Origin: Streptomyces humicola
Lineage (GTDB): Bacteria > Actinomycetota > Actinomycetes > Streptomycetales > Streptomycetaceae
Length of the DNA stretch: 64,000 bases
Direction of reading: 5' to 3'
Assembly: GCF_024436035.1 (NCBI RefSeq)
Contig: NZ_JANFNG010000025.1
Location: forward strand, 1-64,000
The notes under the pieces are model-generated. The model ran no database searches. It worked only from the letters and a program-made list of their open reading frames with translations, and was not told the DNA's origin. The stretch's first letter is position 1, and each line of letters starts with the position of its first letter. Made by a program: the position numbers and the translations under genes. Shown piece by piece: positions 33,637 to 42,688 of the stretch.

Positions 33637-36600
33637 ATGGCAAGACTCCAGCGCCCGAGAGCGCCAAGACGAACAGATCCCAGCTCCTTCCACCGGCACC
33701 GCAAGCGCCTCGCTGCCCTCGGCGTCATCGCGCTGGCGGTGCTGCCCTTTCAGGCGCTGTCCGGCGCTGTCCCGGCGTCCGCCGCCACGACGCTGGTCGG
33801 CGATCCCGCGTCCTTGGTCAACCCGCTCATCGGCACCTCGGGGAGCGTGGACACCTTCCCCGGACCCGACATGCCCTCCGGCATGCTGCAATGGAGTCCG
33901 GACACCACACCCGACCGCCCGGACGGCGGCGGTTACGAGTACAACGACTCCAAGATCTCCGGATTCAGCCTGACCCACCTGTCGGGACCGGGCTGCGGCG
34001 CCGGCGGCGACGTCCCCATCCTCCCCGTCACCGGCCCGCTCTCCGGGAACCTCAGCAACACGTCGGCAGGCTTCAGCCACTCCGACGAGAAGACCGGTAT
34101 CGGCTACTACGGCGTCACCGACTCCTCTGGCATCACCACGCAGCTAACCACGACCACCCGTGCCGGCCTCGGCACCTTCACCTTTCCCGGCAACGGTGAC
34201 GCCTCCGACTCCAGCCTGCTGCTCAAGCTCAGCGGCGGCGCCACCCCGGTGGACGGCACCCGTGCCCAGACCGTGGGCGACGACGAGGTCGTCGGTGCCG
34301 TGCAGAGCGGCCAGTTCTGTGGCGCCAAGAACAGCTACACGCTGCACTTCGACATCAAGTTCAGCCAGCCGTTCGTCACCAGCGGCACCTGGAACGGCAG
34401 CACCATCAACCAAGGGGCGGCGTCAGTGAACCTGGGCCGCGCACCGCTCGCCCCGAGCACCCCCCACCCCAACGGCCCGCAGCGCGAGCCGCACTTCACC
34501 GTCCCGTCCTCGCCGCCGCCGACCATCCACGGCAGCGAGGCCGGCAAACTTTCCGCCGCCGGTGTGCCGGTCACCGGCGCCAACGGGATGTACCTCACCT
34601 TCGACACCAGCAGCAATCCCACGGTGACGGCGGCCGTCGGCATCTCGTACACCAGTGACGCCAACGCCACGCTCAACCGCACGCACGAGGTGCACGGCTG
34701 GGACTTCAACGCGATGCGCAAGGCGAACCACGACGCCTGGAACCAGCTCTTCGGCCGGGTCCGCATCGGCGGAGGCACCCACGACCAGCAGGTGCAGTTC
34801 TACACCGCGCTCTACCACGCGCTGCTGCACCCGAACGTCTTCTCGGACGACAACGGCCAGTACATGGGCTACGACAACCAGGTCCACACCCTCGCCAAGG
34901 GGCAGCAGGCCGAGTACGCCAACTACTCGGGCTGGGACATCTACCGCTCGCAGGTGCAGCTGATGGCGATGGCCGAGCCGCAGGTGGAGAGCGACGTCGT
35001 CACCTCGATGGTCAACGACTTCGACCAGACGGGCCTGCTGCCCAAGTGGGCGCAGAACAACGGCGAGAGTTACGTGATGGTGGGCGACCCGGCGGACGGG
35101 ATCATCGCGGATGCGTATGCCTTCGGCGCCCGCTCCTTCAACACCTCGCAGGCCCTCGACGCGATGGTCTACGAGGCGACCAAGCCCAACAACAACCGTC
35201 CAGGCGAGTCGGTCCGCGAGGCGAAGGGCTATCTGCCCATCGACGGGAGCAACTGGGGCTGCTGCAACTTCTACGGTCCGGTCTCCACGCAGCTGGAGTA
35301 CGACACTGCGGACTACGCCATCGCCTCGTTCGCCAAGTCGCTGGGCAAGAACAGCGACTACACGAAGTTCGCCGGCCGCGCCCAGGACTGGCAGAACGTC
35401 TTCAACCCGCAGTCCGGCTACATGCAGGCGAAGCAGGGCGACGGCGAGTGGGCGCCCGGCTTCACCCCCGGAACCGCCAACGGTTTTGTGGAGGGAACCT
35501 CCGCCCAGTACACCCCGATGGTGCCGTTCAACATCAAGGCACTCATCGCGGCGCGCGGCGGCTCGCAGGCCTACAGCTCCTACCTCGACAGCCTGCTGAG
35601 CAACCTGACCAACCCCACCTCCACAAACGCCGATCTCAGCAATGAGCCCAGCCTGGAGATCCCCTGGGAGTACGACTACCTGGCGCAGCCGTGGAAGACC
35701 CAGGCGATCGTCCGCCAGACCCAGCAGCAGCTGTGGTTCAACGCGCCCGTCGGCTCCTTCGGCAATGACGACCTGGGCGAGATGAGCTCCTGGTACGTCT
35801 GGTCCGAGCTCGGTATGTACCCGCAGACGCCCGGCACCGACACTCTCGCGCTCGGCAGCCCGGTCTTCCCGGAGGCGCAGCTGACTGTGGCCGGCGGGCA
35901 CCAGGTGACGATCAACGCCCCCCAGGCCGCGCCGGACGCGCCGTATGTGCAGGCGCTGCACGTCAACGGCAAGGCGTGGAACGACTCCTGGCTCACCTAC
36001 GCCTCGCTGAGCCGTGGCGCGACCCTCGACTACACCCTGGGGACGACACCGGACACCGGCTGGGCCTCTTCGGCCGGTTCGGTCCCGCCGTCCGACCCCA
36101 CCGGTGAGCACGCGGTGCTCGCCTCGACCGACCCGTCGGGCTCGGGCCTGGTGCTCGCGCCGGGCGGTACCGGCACCGGGAACCTGGACCTGATGAACAT
36201 CGGCGCTGTGGACAGCCCGGTGAAGTGGACCGCCCAAGCGCCCTCCGGCGTCACCGTGCAGCCCGCCTCCGGTTCGCTCACGGTCCCGGCGGGCTCCACG
36301 GCACGTCAGGAGGTCAAAGTAACCGGCGGCACCACTGAGGGGATATTCCCCGTCACCTTCGCACTGAGCGACTCCTCCGGCGCGAGCCTCGGCAACGCGG
36401 TGCTGCGCGCGGTGGTGGCCAAGCCGGGGGAGCTGTGGCCGTACGCCACAGGCAAGGGCGTCTACCCAGACGGGAGCTCCTTCACCGGCGGCTTCGACGG
36501 GCAGGGGTTCGCCTATTCGCAGAACGCCCTGGCGGCGGCCGGGATTTCGCCCGGTGGCACGGTGACGTCGGGTGGCATCACGTACACCTGGCCCGGCGAG

Positions 36601-37008
36601 GCCTCCGGACAGAACGATGTCATCGCCATGGCCGGCCAGACGATCCCGGCGGACGCTCCGGCGGGCGCCTCGACACTGGGGCTGCTGGGCGCGGCCACCA
36701 ACGCCCCGCCCACCACGGGGACGACGGGGCAGATCACGATTCACTACACGGACGGGAGCACCTCGACGGCGACGATCGGCTTCTCCGACTGGACACTCAA
36801 CGCCGGTGCGAGCAAGCCGATCCCGGGTGACACCACCGTCGCCACCACCCCGTACCGCGACACGGCAAGCGGCGGGAAGCAGACGGTGCTCACCTACGTC
36901 TTCGCCACCACGGTGCCGGTCGATACGGGCAAGCAGGTCGCCTCGCTCACCCTCCCGGTGACGAGTGACGGCACCGCGGATCTGTTCGCCCTCGGCTACG
37001 GGAGCTGA
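33637..37008 (+). CDS. Secreted GH92 alpha-mannosidase
   Basis: This protein of about 1123 residues has a long signal peptide (arginine-rich N-region, hydrophobic core LAALGVIALAVLPFQALSG, cleavage near ASA-A). A GH92 N-domain follows (VNPLIGTSGSVDTFPGPDMP), then the catalytic toroid with MVGDPADGIIADAYAFGAR, EIPWEYDYLAQPWKTQ and GNDDLGEMSSWYVWSELGMY. The last 300 residues add an NEW3-like module and a further beta domain. GH92 enzymes are exo-acting alpha-mannosidases. ATG 33637 after GGGGAGG is preferred over GTG 33634. Confidence 0.92.
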   Translation: MARLQRPRAPRRTDPSSFHRHRKRLAALGVIALAVLPFQALSGAVPASAATTLVGDPASLVNPLIGTSGSVDTFPGPDMPSGMLQWSPDTTPDRPDGGGYEYNDSKISGFSLTHLSGPGCGAGGDVPILPVTGPLSGNLSNTSAGFSHSDEKTGIGYYGVTDSSGITTQLTTTTRAGLGTFTFPGNGDASDSSLLLKLSGGATPVDGTRAQTVGDDEVVGAVQSGQFCGAKNSYTLHFDIKFSQPFVTSGTWNGSTINQGAASVNLGRAPLAPSTPHPNGPQREPHFTVPSSPPPTIHGSEAGKLSAAGVPVTGANGMYLTFDTSSNPTVTAAVGISYTSDANATLNRTHEVHGWDFNAMRKANHDAWNQLFGRVRIGGGTHDQQVQFYTALYHALLHPNVFSDDNGQYMGYDNQVHTLAKGQQAEYANYSGWDIYRSQVQLMAMAEPQVESDVVTSMVNDFDQTGLLPKWAQNNGESYVMVGDPADGIIADAYAFGARSFNTSQALDAMVYEATKPNNNRPGESVREAKGYLPIDGSNWGCCNFYGPVSTQLEYDTADYAIASFAKSLGKNSDYTKFAGRAQDWQNVFNPQSGYMQAKQGDGEWAPGFTPGTANGFVEGTSAQYTPMVPFNIKALIAARGGSQAYSSYLDSLLSNLTNPTSTNADLSNEPSLEIPWEYDYLAQPWKTQAIVRQTQQQLWFNAPVGSFGNDDLGEMSSWYVWSELGMYPQTPGTDTLALGSPVFPEAQLTVAGGHQVTINAPQAAPDAPYVQALHVNGKAWNDSWLTYASLSRGATLDYTLGTTPDTGWASSAGSVPPSDPTGEHAVLASTDPSGSGLVLAPGGTGTGNLDLMNIGAVDSPVKWTAQAPSGVTVQPASGSLTVPAGSTARQEVKVTGGTTEGIFPVTFALSDSSGASLGNAVLRAVVAKPGELWPYATGKGVYPDGSSFTGGFDGQGFAYSQNALAAAGISPGGTVTSGGITYTWPGEASGQNDVIAMAGQTIPADAPAGASTLGLLGAATNAPPTTGTTGQITIHYTDGSTSTATIGFSDWTLNAGASKPIPGDTTVATTPYRDTASGGKQTVLTYVFATTVPVDTGKQVASLTLPVTSDGTADLFALGYGS

Positions 37009-37029
37009 CGAGGAGTCGGCTTTGTCATT

Positions 37030-37067
37030 CCGGTGCCCCGGCGCGCAACAGCGCGCCGGGGCACCGG
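37030..37067 (+). terminator. 17-bp stem terminator
   Basis: A perfect inverted repeat with 17-base arms (37030-37046 and 37051-37067) and loop AACA begins 22 bases after the GH92 stop. It is the strongest hairpin in the window and is followed by ATTTC. Confidence 0.88.
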
Positions 37068-37296
37068 ATTTCGCCTGCCGCGGCAGCGGCATATGTCGTC
37101 GGCGGGGATGATTCCGGCACACGCCTGTGAAGTCTGTGTTGGTGATGTGCACGACAAGTGAATCCTTGACTATCCAGGGCACATGCTTCTGCACGCCTCT
37201 ATTCGGGCGTGTTGCGCTGCGGTTACCTCGGAGTAAGTCCCGCGGCAACCCGCGGGTACGTACATCACTCTTCCGCAACACCCCGTGGAGGACCCT

Positions 37297-38091
37297 GTGC
37301 GTAGATCACCCCTGCTCGCCTCCGCCGTCGCGCTCGCGGCGGCCCTGGGTATCACACTCGGCGGCGCCTCGTCGGCGTCCGCCGGCGGCGTCAACTACGT
37401 TGCCCTCGGCGACTCGTACTCCTCCGGAGTCGGCTCGACCAGCAACTACCTCAATAGCTGCGACCAGAGCACAGCCGCCTACCCGTACCTCTACGACACG
37501 GCGACCAACCCCAGCTCCTTCAGCTTCCAGGCCTGCACCGGCGCCACCACCAGCAGCACCGAGAGCAGCCAGCTCGGAGCCCTCAACTCCGGTACCACAC
37601 TGGTGAGCGTGACCGACGGCGGCAACGATGTCGGCTTCTCCACGGTCATGGAGGACTGCGTCCTCGGCGACGACAGCTACTGCCTCAGCGCCATCCACAC
37701 TGCCGAGAACACGACGAAGAACCAACTTCCCGGATGGCTGGACACGCTGTACTCGGACATCCGCAGCGACGCGCCCAACGCACACGTCGTGGTGCTCGGG
37801 TACCCCGAGTTCTACGACCTGTCCCAGTCCAGCTCCTGCGTCGGGCTCGACTCCACCAAGCGCACCGCCCTCGACCAGGGCGCCGACCTCCTCGACAGCG
37901 TCATCGCGGGTGAGGTCGCCAAGTACGGGAACTTCACCTTCAAGGACGTGCGGCCCTACTTCGCCGGACACCAGCTGTGCGACTCCGACGAGTGGCTGCA
38001 CTCCCTGACGTGGCCGATCTCCGACTCCTACCACCCCACGGCCGCAGGTCAGTCCGGCGCCTACCTCCCGGCATTCGAGGCGGGCCTGTGA
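37297..38091 (+). CDS. Secreted SGNH/GDSL esterase
   Basis: This 264-residue protein has a signal peptide ending near ASA-GG. The SGNH catalytic blocks are GDSYSSG (Ser), the Gly/Asn pair in DGGNDVGF, and SDSYHPT with the Asp/His. It resembles extracellular streptomycete lipases and esterases. GTG 37297 is chosen because GGAGG at 37287-37291 is five bases upstream. That ribosome site overlaps an earlier GTG at 37285, which is rejected. It is a single gene between two hairpins. Confidence 0.92.
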   Translation: MRRSPLLASAVALAAALGITLGGASSASAGGVNYVALGDSYSSGVGSTSNYLNSCDQSTAAYPYLYDTATNPSSFSFQACTGATTSSTESSQLGALNSGTTLVSVTDGGNDVGFSTVMEDCVLGDDSYCLSAIHTAENTTKNQLPGWLDTLYSDIRSDAPNAHVVVLGYPEFYDLSQSSSCVGLDSTKRTALDQGADLLDSVIAGEVAKYGNFTFKDVRPYFAGHQLCDSDEWLHSLTWPISDSYHPTAAGQSGAYLPAFEAGL

Positions 38092-38114
38092 TCCCGTGAT
38101 CACCTGACCCCGCG

Positions 38115-38148
38115 CCCGGCCGTCCGTTCCCCCACACGGGCGGCCGGG
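38115..38148 (+). terminator. GDSL gene terminator
   Basis: Twelve-base arms (38115-38126 and 38137-38148) with one mismatch and a 10-base loop lie 23 bases after the esterase stop. Confidence 0.65.
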
Positions 38149-38259
38149 ACGCTCTGCGACTGGCTTTCAGCCTCACGGGCGGCATCACGCATGCCTGCCG
38201 CTCCCTCGGGTACCCGAGCCGACTCGACGGCCCGCACGACCAGAGAAGGAGACGGACAG

Positions 38260-38667
38260 ATGACCGAGAACACGCCCACGGGCGATCCCACCCCCGTCCA
38301 GCAGGCACTCCACCTGCTCGCCGCCGACGGGACCAACGCGGTGGCGCTGGGCACCCTGGCCGCCAGTGAAGTGCTGCTGCCCGTGCCCGACGATTCCGTC
38401 AATCCGGAGGGCGAGGAGCCCGGCTCGCTCGCCCTGCCCGTCTTCGAGCAGGGCGACGGGTTGCGTCTGGTGCCGGTCTTCACCTCCGAGGAGCGGATGA
38501 CCCGCGCCCTGCCGCAGGTGCGCAGCTACCGGACCATCCGGCTCGCCACGCTCAGCCAGGGCTGGCCGGCCGACGACCTGTCGCTGTCGATCGACGCCGG
38601 CTCGCCCGACACGCTCACCGTCCAGGGCGAGGGCGTACGGGCGCTGGCGACGCTGACCGGCGGCTGA
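38260..38667 (+). CDS. SseB family protein
   Basis: This 135-residue protein has the SseB N-terminal domain pattern, with LPVPDDS, LALPVFEQGDGLRLVPVFTSEERM and a final small beta segment. The family has no clear biochemical role in actinobacteria. ATG 38260 follows AGAAGGAG. It is monocistronic with a hairpin after it. Confidence 0.82.
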   Translation: MTENTPTGDPTPVQQALHLLAADGTNAVALGTLAASEVLLPVPDDSVNPEGEEPGSLALPVFEQGDGLRLVPVFTSEERMTRALPQVRSYRTIRLATLSQGWPADDLSLSIDAGSPDTLTVQGEGVRALATLTGG

Positions 38668-38682
38668 GGCTGAATCCACCGA

Positions 38683-38722
38683 GCGGGCGCCGCTCCGCCG
38701 TGACCGGCAGGGCGGCGCCCGC
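38683..38722 (+). terminator. SseB gene terminator
   Basis: Perfect 11-base arms (38683-38693, 38712-38722) around an 18-base loop begin 15 bases past the stop. The hairpin lies between the convergent SseB and DUF2795 genes, so it may serve both. Confidence 0.65.
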
Positions 38723-38766
38723 GCTGTCATCCCTCATCTGACCCGCGGCATCTGACCCGCGCCATC

Positions 38767-39135
38767 TCACTCGCGGCGCAGCTCGTCGACGACCTCCTGC
38801 ACATTGCGGTACGTCCTGCCGCCCGGCAGTCGGCGCACCATCTCGGTCAGATCATCGGGGGCATGCTGCTCGGCCAGGTCGTGGACAAGCCCTCCGCGCT
38901 TCGCCGGGAACGCCCCGCGCCGCAGGTGCCGGGCGAGCTCGAAGCGCAACGACACCTCGTCCGTCGCGCCCGAGGGAACGTTGCCCGTCGCGACCCGCGG
39001 GTCGTCGTCGGCGCCGGGCTCCGGGTCGTGCCATTCCTCGACCCTCGTGGGGCGACCCGAGCGGATCAGCCCCTTCAGCTCGTGCTTCATCTCGTCGTCC
39101 TTGTGGAAGCTGAGCCGGTCACTACCTCGCTGCAT
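38767..39135 (-). CDS. DUF2795 domain protein
   Basis: This 122-residue hydrophilic protein ends in a DUF2795-like segment (LTEMVRRLPGGRTYRNVQEV). The first part is highly charged (DEMKHELKGLIRSGRPTRVE). No enzymatic motifs are present. Proteins of this type are common and uncharacterised in actinobacteria. Confidence 0.75.
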   Translation of the reverse strand: MQRGSDRLSFHKDDEMKHELKGLIRSGRPTRVEEWHDPEPGADDDPRVATGNVPSGATDEVSLRFELARHLRRGAFPAKRGGLVHDLAEQHAPDDLTEMVRRLPGGRTYRNVQEVVDELRRE

Positions 39136-39306
39136 GACATTCCTCCCGGATTGTCCGCTAGGTGTTCTGCTTCTTACCCACTCCGGGCGGCTCATGCGCA
39201 CTCCGTCCTCGTCGCTGCCACTCCGTCGTCCACCCGTATGGTTGAGCGCCGCGCGGGCACCTAATCTGGTGGCAGGGGGAGAGACGCATCCGGGAAGGAA
39301 CGCGCC

Positions 39307-39561
39307 ATGGCTGAGCACCCCACCGGTGTGGCACCGGAGCTGCTGGACGACCGGACGCTGCTCAGGGAGCTGGAAGCACTCCACCGGACCCGGCACGACA
39401 CGCTGCTGTTCGGATCGGCGGAGGCGCTGCGCACGCACAGTGCGCGCATGGCCGCGCTCGAAGGCGAGTATCTGCGCCGCCATCCCACGCGCAACCCGCT
39501 CGCGGGGCGCACCAGGCAGGGGGCGCGCGCTCGCACGGCAGCACGCCCGGTGGGGGCCTGA
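39307..39561 (+). CDS. Small helical protein (DUF6158-like)
   Basis: These 84 residues are mainly one helical hairpin, DDRTLLRELEALHRTRHDTL followed by RTHSARMAALEGEYLRRHP, with a basic tail. This matches a small conserved actinobacterial family of unknown function. ATG 39307 follows GGGAAGGAA. Confidence 0.75.
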   Translation: MAEHPTGVAPELLDDRTLLRELEALHRTRHDTLLFGSAEALRTHSARMAALEGEYLRRHPTRNPLAGRTRQGARARTAARPVGA

Positions 39562-39584
39562 TCCGGCCCGGCGCTCCCGGCCGG

Positions 39585-41180
39585 TCACGTCACGTCTCCG
39601 GTGAGGAACTCCACGACCGCGGGTCCGTCGGCGTCCAGCGCGCTCCGCCACGCACCCGCCACCTCTTCCGGCTCCGTCACCCTGATCCCGGTGAGTCCCA
39701 GCGAGGCCGCGAAGGCCGCGTAGGAGACGTCGGGCACCGTCCGGCCCGGCCCGCGGCCGTTCCAGACACCCACCACGAGACGCGGGTCCTTCCACGCGTC
39801 CCGGTACCGTGCCGCCGTGATCAGCTCGGCGAGGCCGCTCATCTGCATGGCGTGGTCTCCGGCGAGTGCGATCGCGGGCCGGTCCGGGCAGGCGAACTTC
39901 GCGCCGATGGCGTACGGCACGCCGCTGCCCGCCGATGCCAGCGTCCCCGAGAGCGACGCCCGCATCGTCCCGCGGATCCGCAGATGGCGTGCGTAATAGG
40001 CGGCGACAGGACCGGGATCACAGGTGAGGACCGCGTCCTCGGGCAGCAGCGGATCCAGTTCCCGCGCCACATGCTCGGGGTTGACCGGCTCCGCGGGCAG
40101 CGCGGCACGCCGCTCCATCTCGCCCTGCCAGCGCCTGGTGTCGGCGATGACCTGTTCCTGCCAGCCGCGGTCGGGCTTGCGTCGCAGCTTGGGCAGCAGC
40201 CGCTGCAGCGTGATGCGGGCGTCGCCGACGAGGTTCACCTCGTACGGGTAACCCATCCCGACACGGTGCGGATCGATGTCGATCTGCACGCCGCGCGCCT
40301 CGCCGAACGCGGGCAGGAACCGGGTGTACGGGAAGTCGGAGCCGATCGTCAACAGGGTGTCGCAGCCCCGCATCAGGTCATACGCAGGACGCGTGCCGAG
40401 CATGCCGATCAGGCCGGTGACATAGGGGAGTTCATCGCTGAGCACGTCCTTGCCAAGCAGTGCCTTGGCCACCCCGGCGCCCAGCACGTCGGCCACCTGC
40501 TCGACCTCGGCGCGCGCCCCGGCGGCGCCCTGACCGGCGAGAATGGCCACCTTGCGGCCGGAGTTGAGCACCTCGGCGGCGTGTTCGAGGGCGTCGCTGT
40601 CCGGCATGGGCGCCCACTGCTCGGTACCGATGGTGGCGGGGTCCATGGTGAACTCGCGGGCGGACGGCGCGTACTCGGCGAACTGCACGTCGGCCGGGAC
40701 GATCACGGCCGTCGGGCAGCGGCGCCCGTACGCGGTGCGGATCGCGCGGTCGAGCACACCGGAGAGCTGGTCGGGGGCGGTGACCGTCTCGAGGAAGTCG
40801 GCGGCCACGTCCCTGAACAGGGCGTTCAGATCGACATTGCGCTGGTACGGGCCGCCCGTCGCGCCGCGGTCGGCCTGGCCGACGATCGTCACGAGCGGCA
40901 CGTGGTCGAGCTTCGCATCGAACATCCCGCCCAGGAGGTGGATGGCGCCCGGCCCGGACGTCGCCGTGCACACCCCGGCCAGACCGCTGAACTTGGCGTA
41001 GCCCACGGCCTGGAACGCGCACGACTCCTCATGCCGGGCCTCGATGAGATGCGGATCGCTCCCGGCGCGCGACCATGCGGCGAGCAGCCCGTTGATCCCC
41101 TCGCCGGGATGACCGAAGACATGGGTGACGCCCCACTCGCGCAACCGGGTGAGGATCTGGTCGGCCACTGTGGTGCTCAT
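39585..41180 (-). CDS. Thiamine-pyrophosphate enzyme family protein, altered active site
   Basis: This 531-residue protein has the three-domain layout of pyruvate oxidase/acetolactate synthase-like enzymes. The PYR domain carries the catalytic Glu in RHEES (E51/E52), the middle domain spans about 190-340, and the PP domain spans about 365-530. The canonical GDG thiamine-metal motif reads GDH (441-443). The Asn-containing end of the motif is followed by WNGRGPGRTVPDVSY, some 18-20 residues shorter than I expect for the family. Fold assignment is firm, but activity is uncertain. It is divergent from the aminotransferase-like gene at 41377. Confidence 0.85.
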   Translation of the reverse strand: MSTTVADQILTRLREWGVTHVFGHPGEGINGLLAAWSRAGSDPHLIEARHEESCAFQAVGYAKFSGLAGVCTATSGPGAIHLLGGMFDAKLDHVPLVTIVGQADRGATGGPYQRNVDLNALFRDVAADFLETVTAPDQLSGVLDRAIRTAYGRRCPTAVIVPADVQFAEYAPSAREFTMDPATIGTEQWAPMPDSDALEHAAEVLNSGRKVAILAGQGAAGARAEVEQVADVLGAGVAKALLGKDVLSDELPYVTGLIGMLGTRPAYDLMRGCDTLLTIGSDFPYTRFLPAFGEARGVQIDIDPHRVGMGYPYEVNLVGDARITLQRLLPKLRRKPDRGWQEQVIADTRRWQGEMERRAALPAEPVNPEHVARELDPLLPEDAVLTCDPGPVAAYYARHLRIRGTMRASLSGTLASAGSGVPYAIGAKFACPDRPAIALAGDHAMQMSGLAELITAARYRDAWKDPRLVVGVWNGRGPGRTVPDVSYAAFAASLGLTGIRVTEPEEVAGAWRSALDADGPAVVEFLTGDVT

Positions 41181-41376
41181 GGCTGCCTCCTCACGTCACA
41201 CAGAGCCGGATAACCCGTGACGGGCGGGGGAAACCTCGCAGAGGGCAGGGCGCGGGCGCACGGACGCGGTCCCGCGGAAGATCCGGGTCCGCCGCTGCCG
41301 CAGGATCTAAGGTCGCCTCTGATCAGCCGTTTCCCAGGCCGGCCGTCTCGTGGCCTGCCGTCCACCGGAGGTACGG

Positions 41377-42573
41377 ATGCAGCGGACCGCAGCCGGTTCC
41401 CGGCCCGCCAAGCCCGCCATCACCGATCCCGGCCTGCCGGTGCCGCCGCTGCTCGCCGAGCGGCTTGCGGCCGCAGCCCCGGACGACGGCGAGCCGCAGC
41501 CCGTCGGGGGCGGCCCCGAGGTGCGCACCGCCGCCTGCGGATACTGGGAGCGGCGCGGGCTGCCCACAGGGCCTGAACGGGTGGTCTTCGGCCCGGGGCC
41601 GGGATCCGTGCTGCTCGCCCTGCTCACCGCGGCCGGGGGCGATCTGCTGCTGCCCCGGCCCGGCCCGGCCTGGTACGAGCCGCAGGCCCGGCTGCTCGGC
41701 CGGACCGCCCACTACACGCCCACCCCCTCCGACTGCGGCGGTGTGCCCGATCCGTTCGCCCTGCTGGAGACGGTGCGCAGGGCCCGCGCCGACGGGGCGG
41801 ATCCTCGGCTGCTGGTGCTCTCCGTCGCCGACGACCCCACCGGCAGCGTCACCCCGCCCGAGCTGCTGCACGAGGCATGCGAGGCGGCGGCCGACGCCGG
41901 GCTGCTGATCGTCTCCGACGAGACGTACCGGGACGTGCTGCACGATCCGCACACCGTCTTGGTCAGCCCGGCCGAGATGCTGCACGACCGCACCGTCGTC
42001 CTCACCGACCTGGGCGCCGGGCTGATGCCGCCCGGCTGGCCGGCCGCCCTCGCCCGGTTCCCCGAGGAGGGGCCGGCCGCCGCACTCCAGAGACCTGTCA
42101 TGGAAGCGCTCACTGCCGCACGTGCGGTGGCCGCCGCTCCCGTCCGCGCCGCAGCAGTGCTCGCACTCACCGAACCGCCCGAGCTGCGCGCACACGCCGC
42201 TGCCGCCAACCGGCTGCACGCAGCGGTGGCGGGTGCCGCCCACCGCACCGTCACCGCACGGGGCGCCGTGTGCCCGCCTCCGCAGGCCGGCTTTCACCTC
42301 TATCCCGACCTGACCCCGCTGCGGCCGGCCCTCGACGCATGCGGCATCACCCGGTCGGACGAGCTGGAGGACCGGCTGCCCGCATGCCTGAGCGGCCACC
42401 GCTTCGGCGAGGACCCGGCGGCGCTGCGGGTCCGCATCACCACCTCCGCGTTCTACGGCAGCACCCCCGCCCAGCGGCGCACGGCTCTGGAAGCGGCCGA
42501 GCCGCTTCAGGTCCCGCATGTGGCCGGGGCGCTGGCAGGGCTGGACCGAGCACTCATCGAACTGACCGCCTGA
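41377..42573 (+). CDS. Aminotransferase-fold protein lacking the PLP lysine
   Basis: This 398-residue protein aligns with class I/II aminotransferases. It has DDPTGSVTP at the NPTG position, SDETYRDVLHD with the PLP Asp and Tyr (D181, Y184), and LRVRITTS near the C-terminus. Where S-x-S-K-x5-G-x-R is expected it has TDLGAGLMPPGWP. The Schiff-base Lys becomes A214 and the phosphate-binding Arg becomes P222. The only lysine in the whole protein is K12. The NPTG Asn is D153. It cannot form a normal internal aldimine. ATG 41377 follows CGGAGG. Confidence 0.85.
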   Translation: MQRTAAGSRPAKPAITDPGLPVPPLLAERLAAAAPDDGEPQPVGGGPEVRTAACGYWERRGLPTGPERVVFGPGPGSVLLALLTAAGGDLLLPRPGPAWYEPQARLLGRTAHYTPTPSDCGGVPDPFALLETVRRARADGADPRLLVLSVADDPTGSVTPPELLHEACEAAADAGLLIVSDETYRDVLHDPHTVLVSPAEMLHDRTVVLTDLGAGLMPPGWPAALARFPEEGPAAALQRPVMEALTAARAVAAAPVRAAAVLALTEPPELRAHAAAANRLHAAVAGAAHRTVTARGAVCPPPQAGFHLYPDLTPLRPALDACGITRSDELEDRLPACLSGHRFGEDPAALRVRITTSAFYGSTPAQRRTALEAAEPLQVPHVAGALAGLDRALIELTA

Positions 42574-42688
42574 CGAGCCGGCCGGCGTTCGCCCGACGAG
42601 CCGACAAGCCCTCTGCGGGCGACGCGCAGAGGGCGGCGAAAGCCGCGTCTTCCGCCTCGCGGGCGGAGACGCTCACGAAGGAGATGCA

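Noticed and set aside
34423-37281. Very long minus-strand frame opposite GH92
   Set aside because: Antisense shadow of the GH92 gene, Val/Arg/Gly-rich with no domains. The true gene is marked by signal peptide and GH92 motifs.
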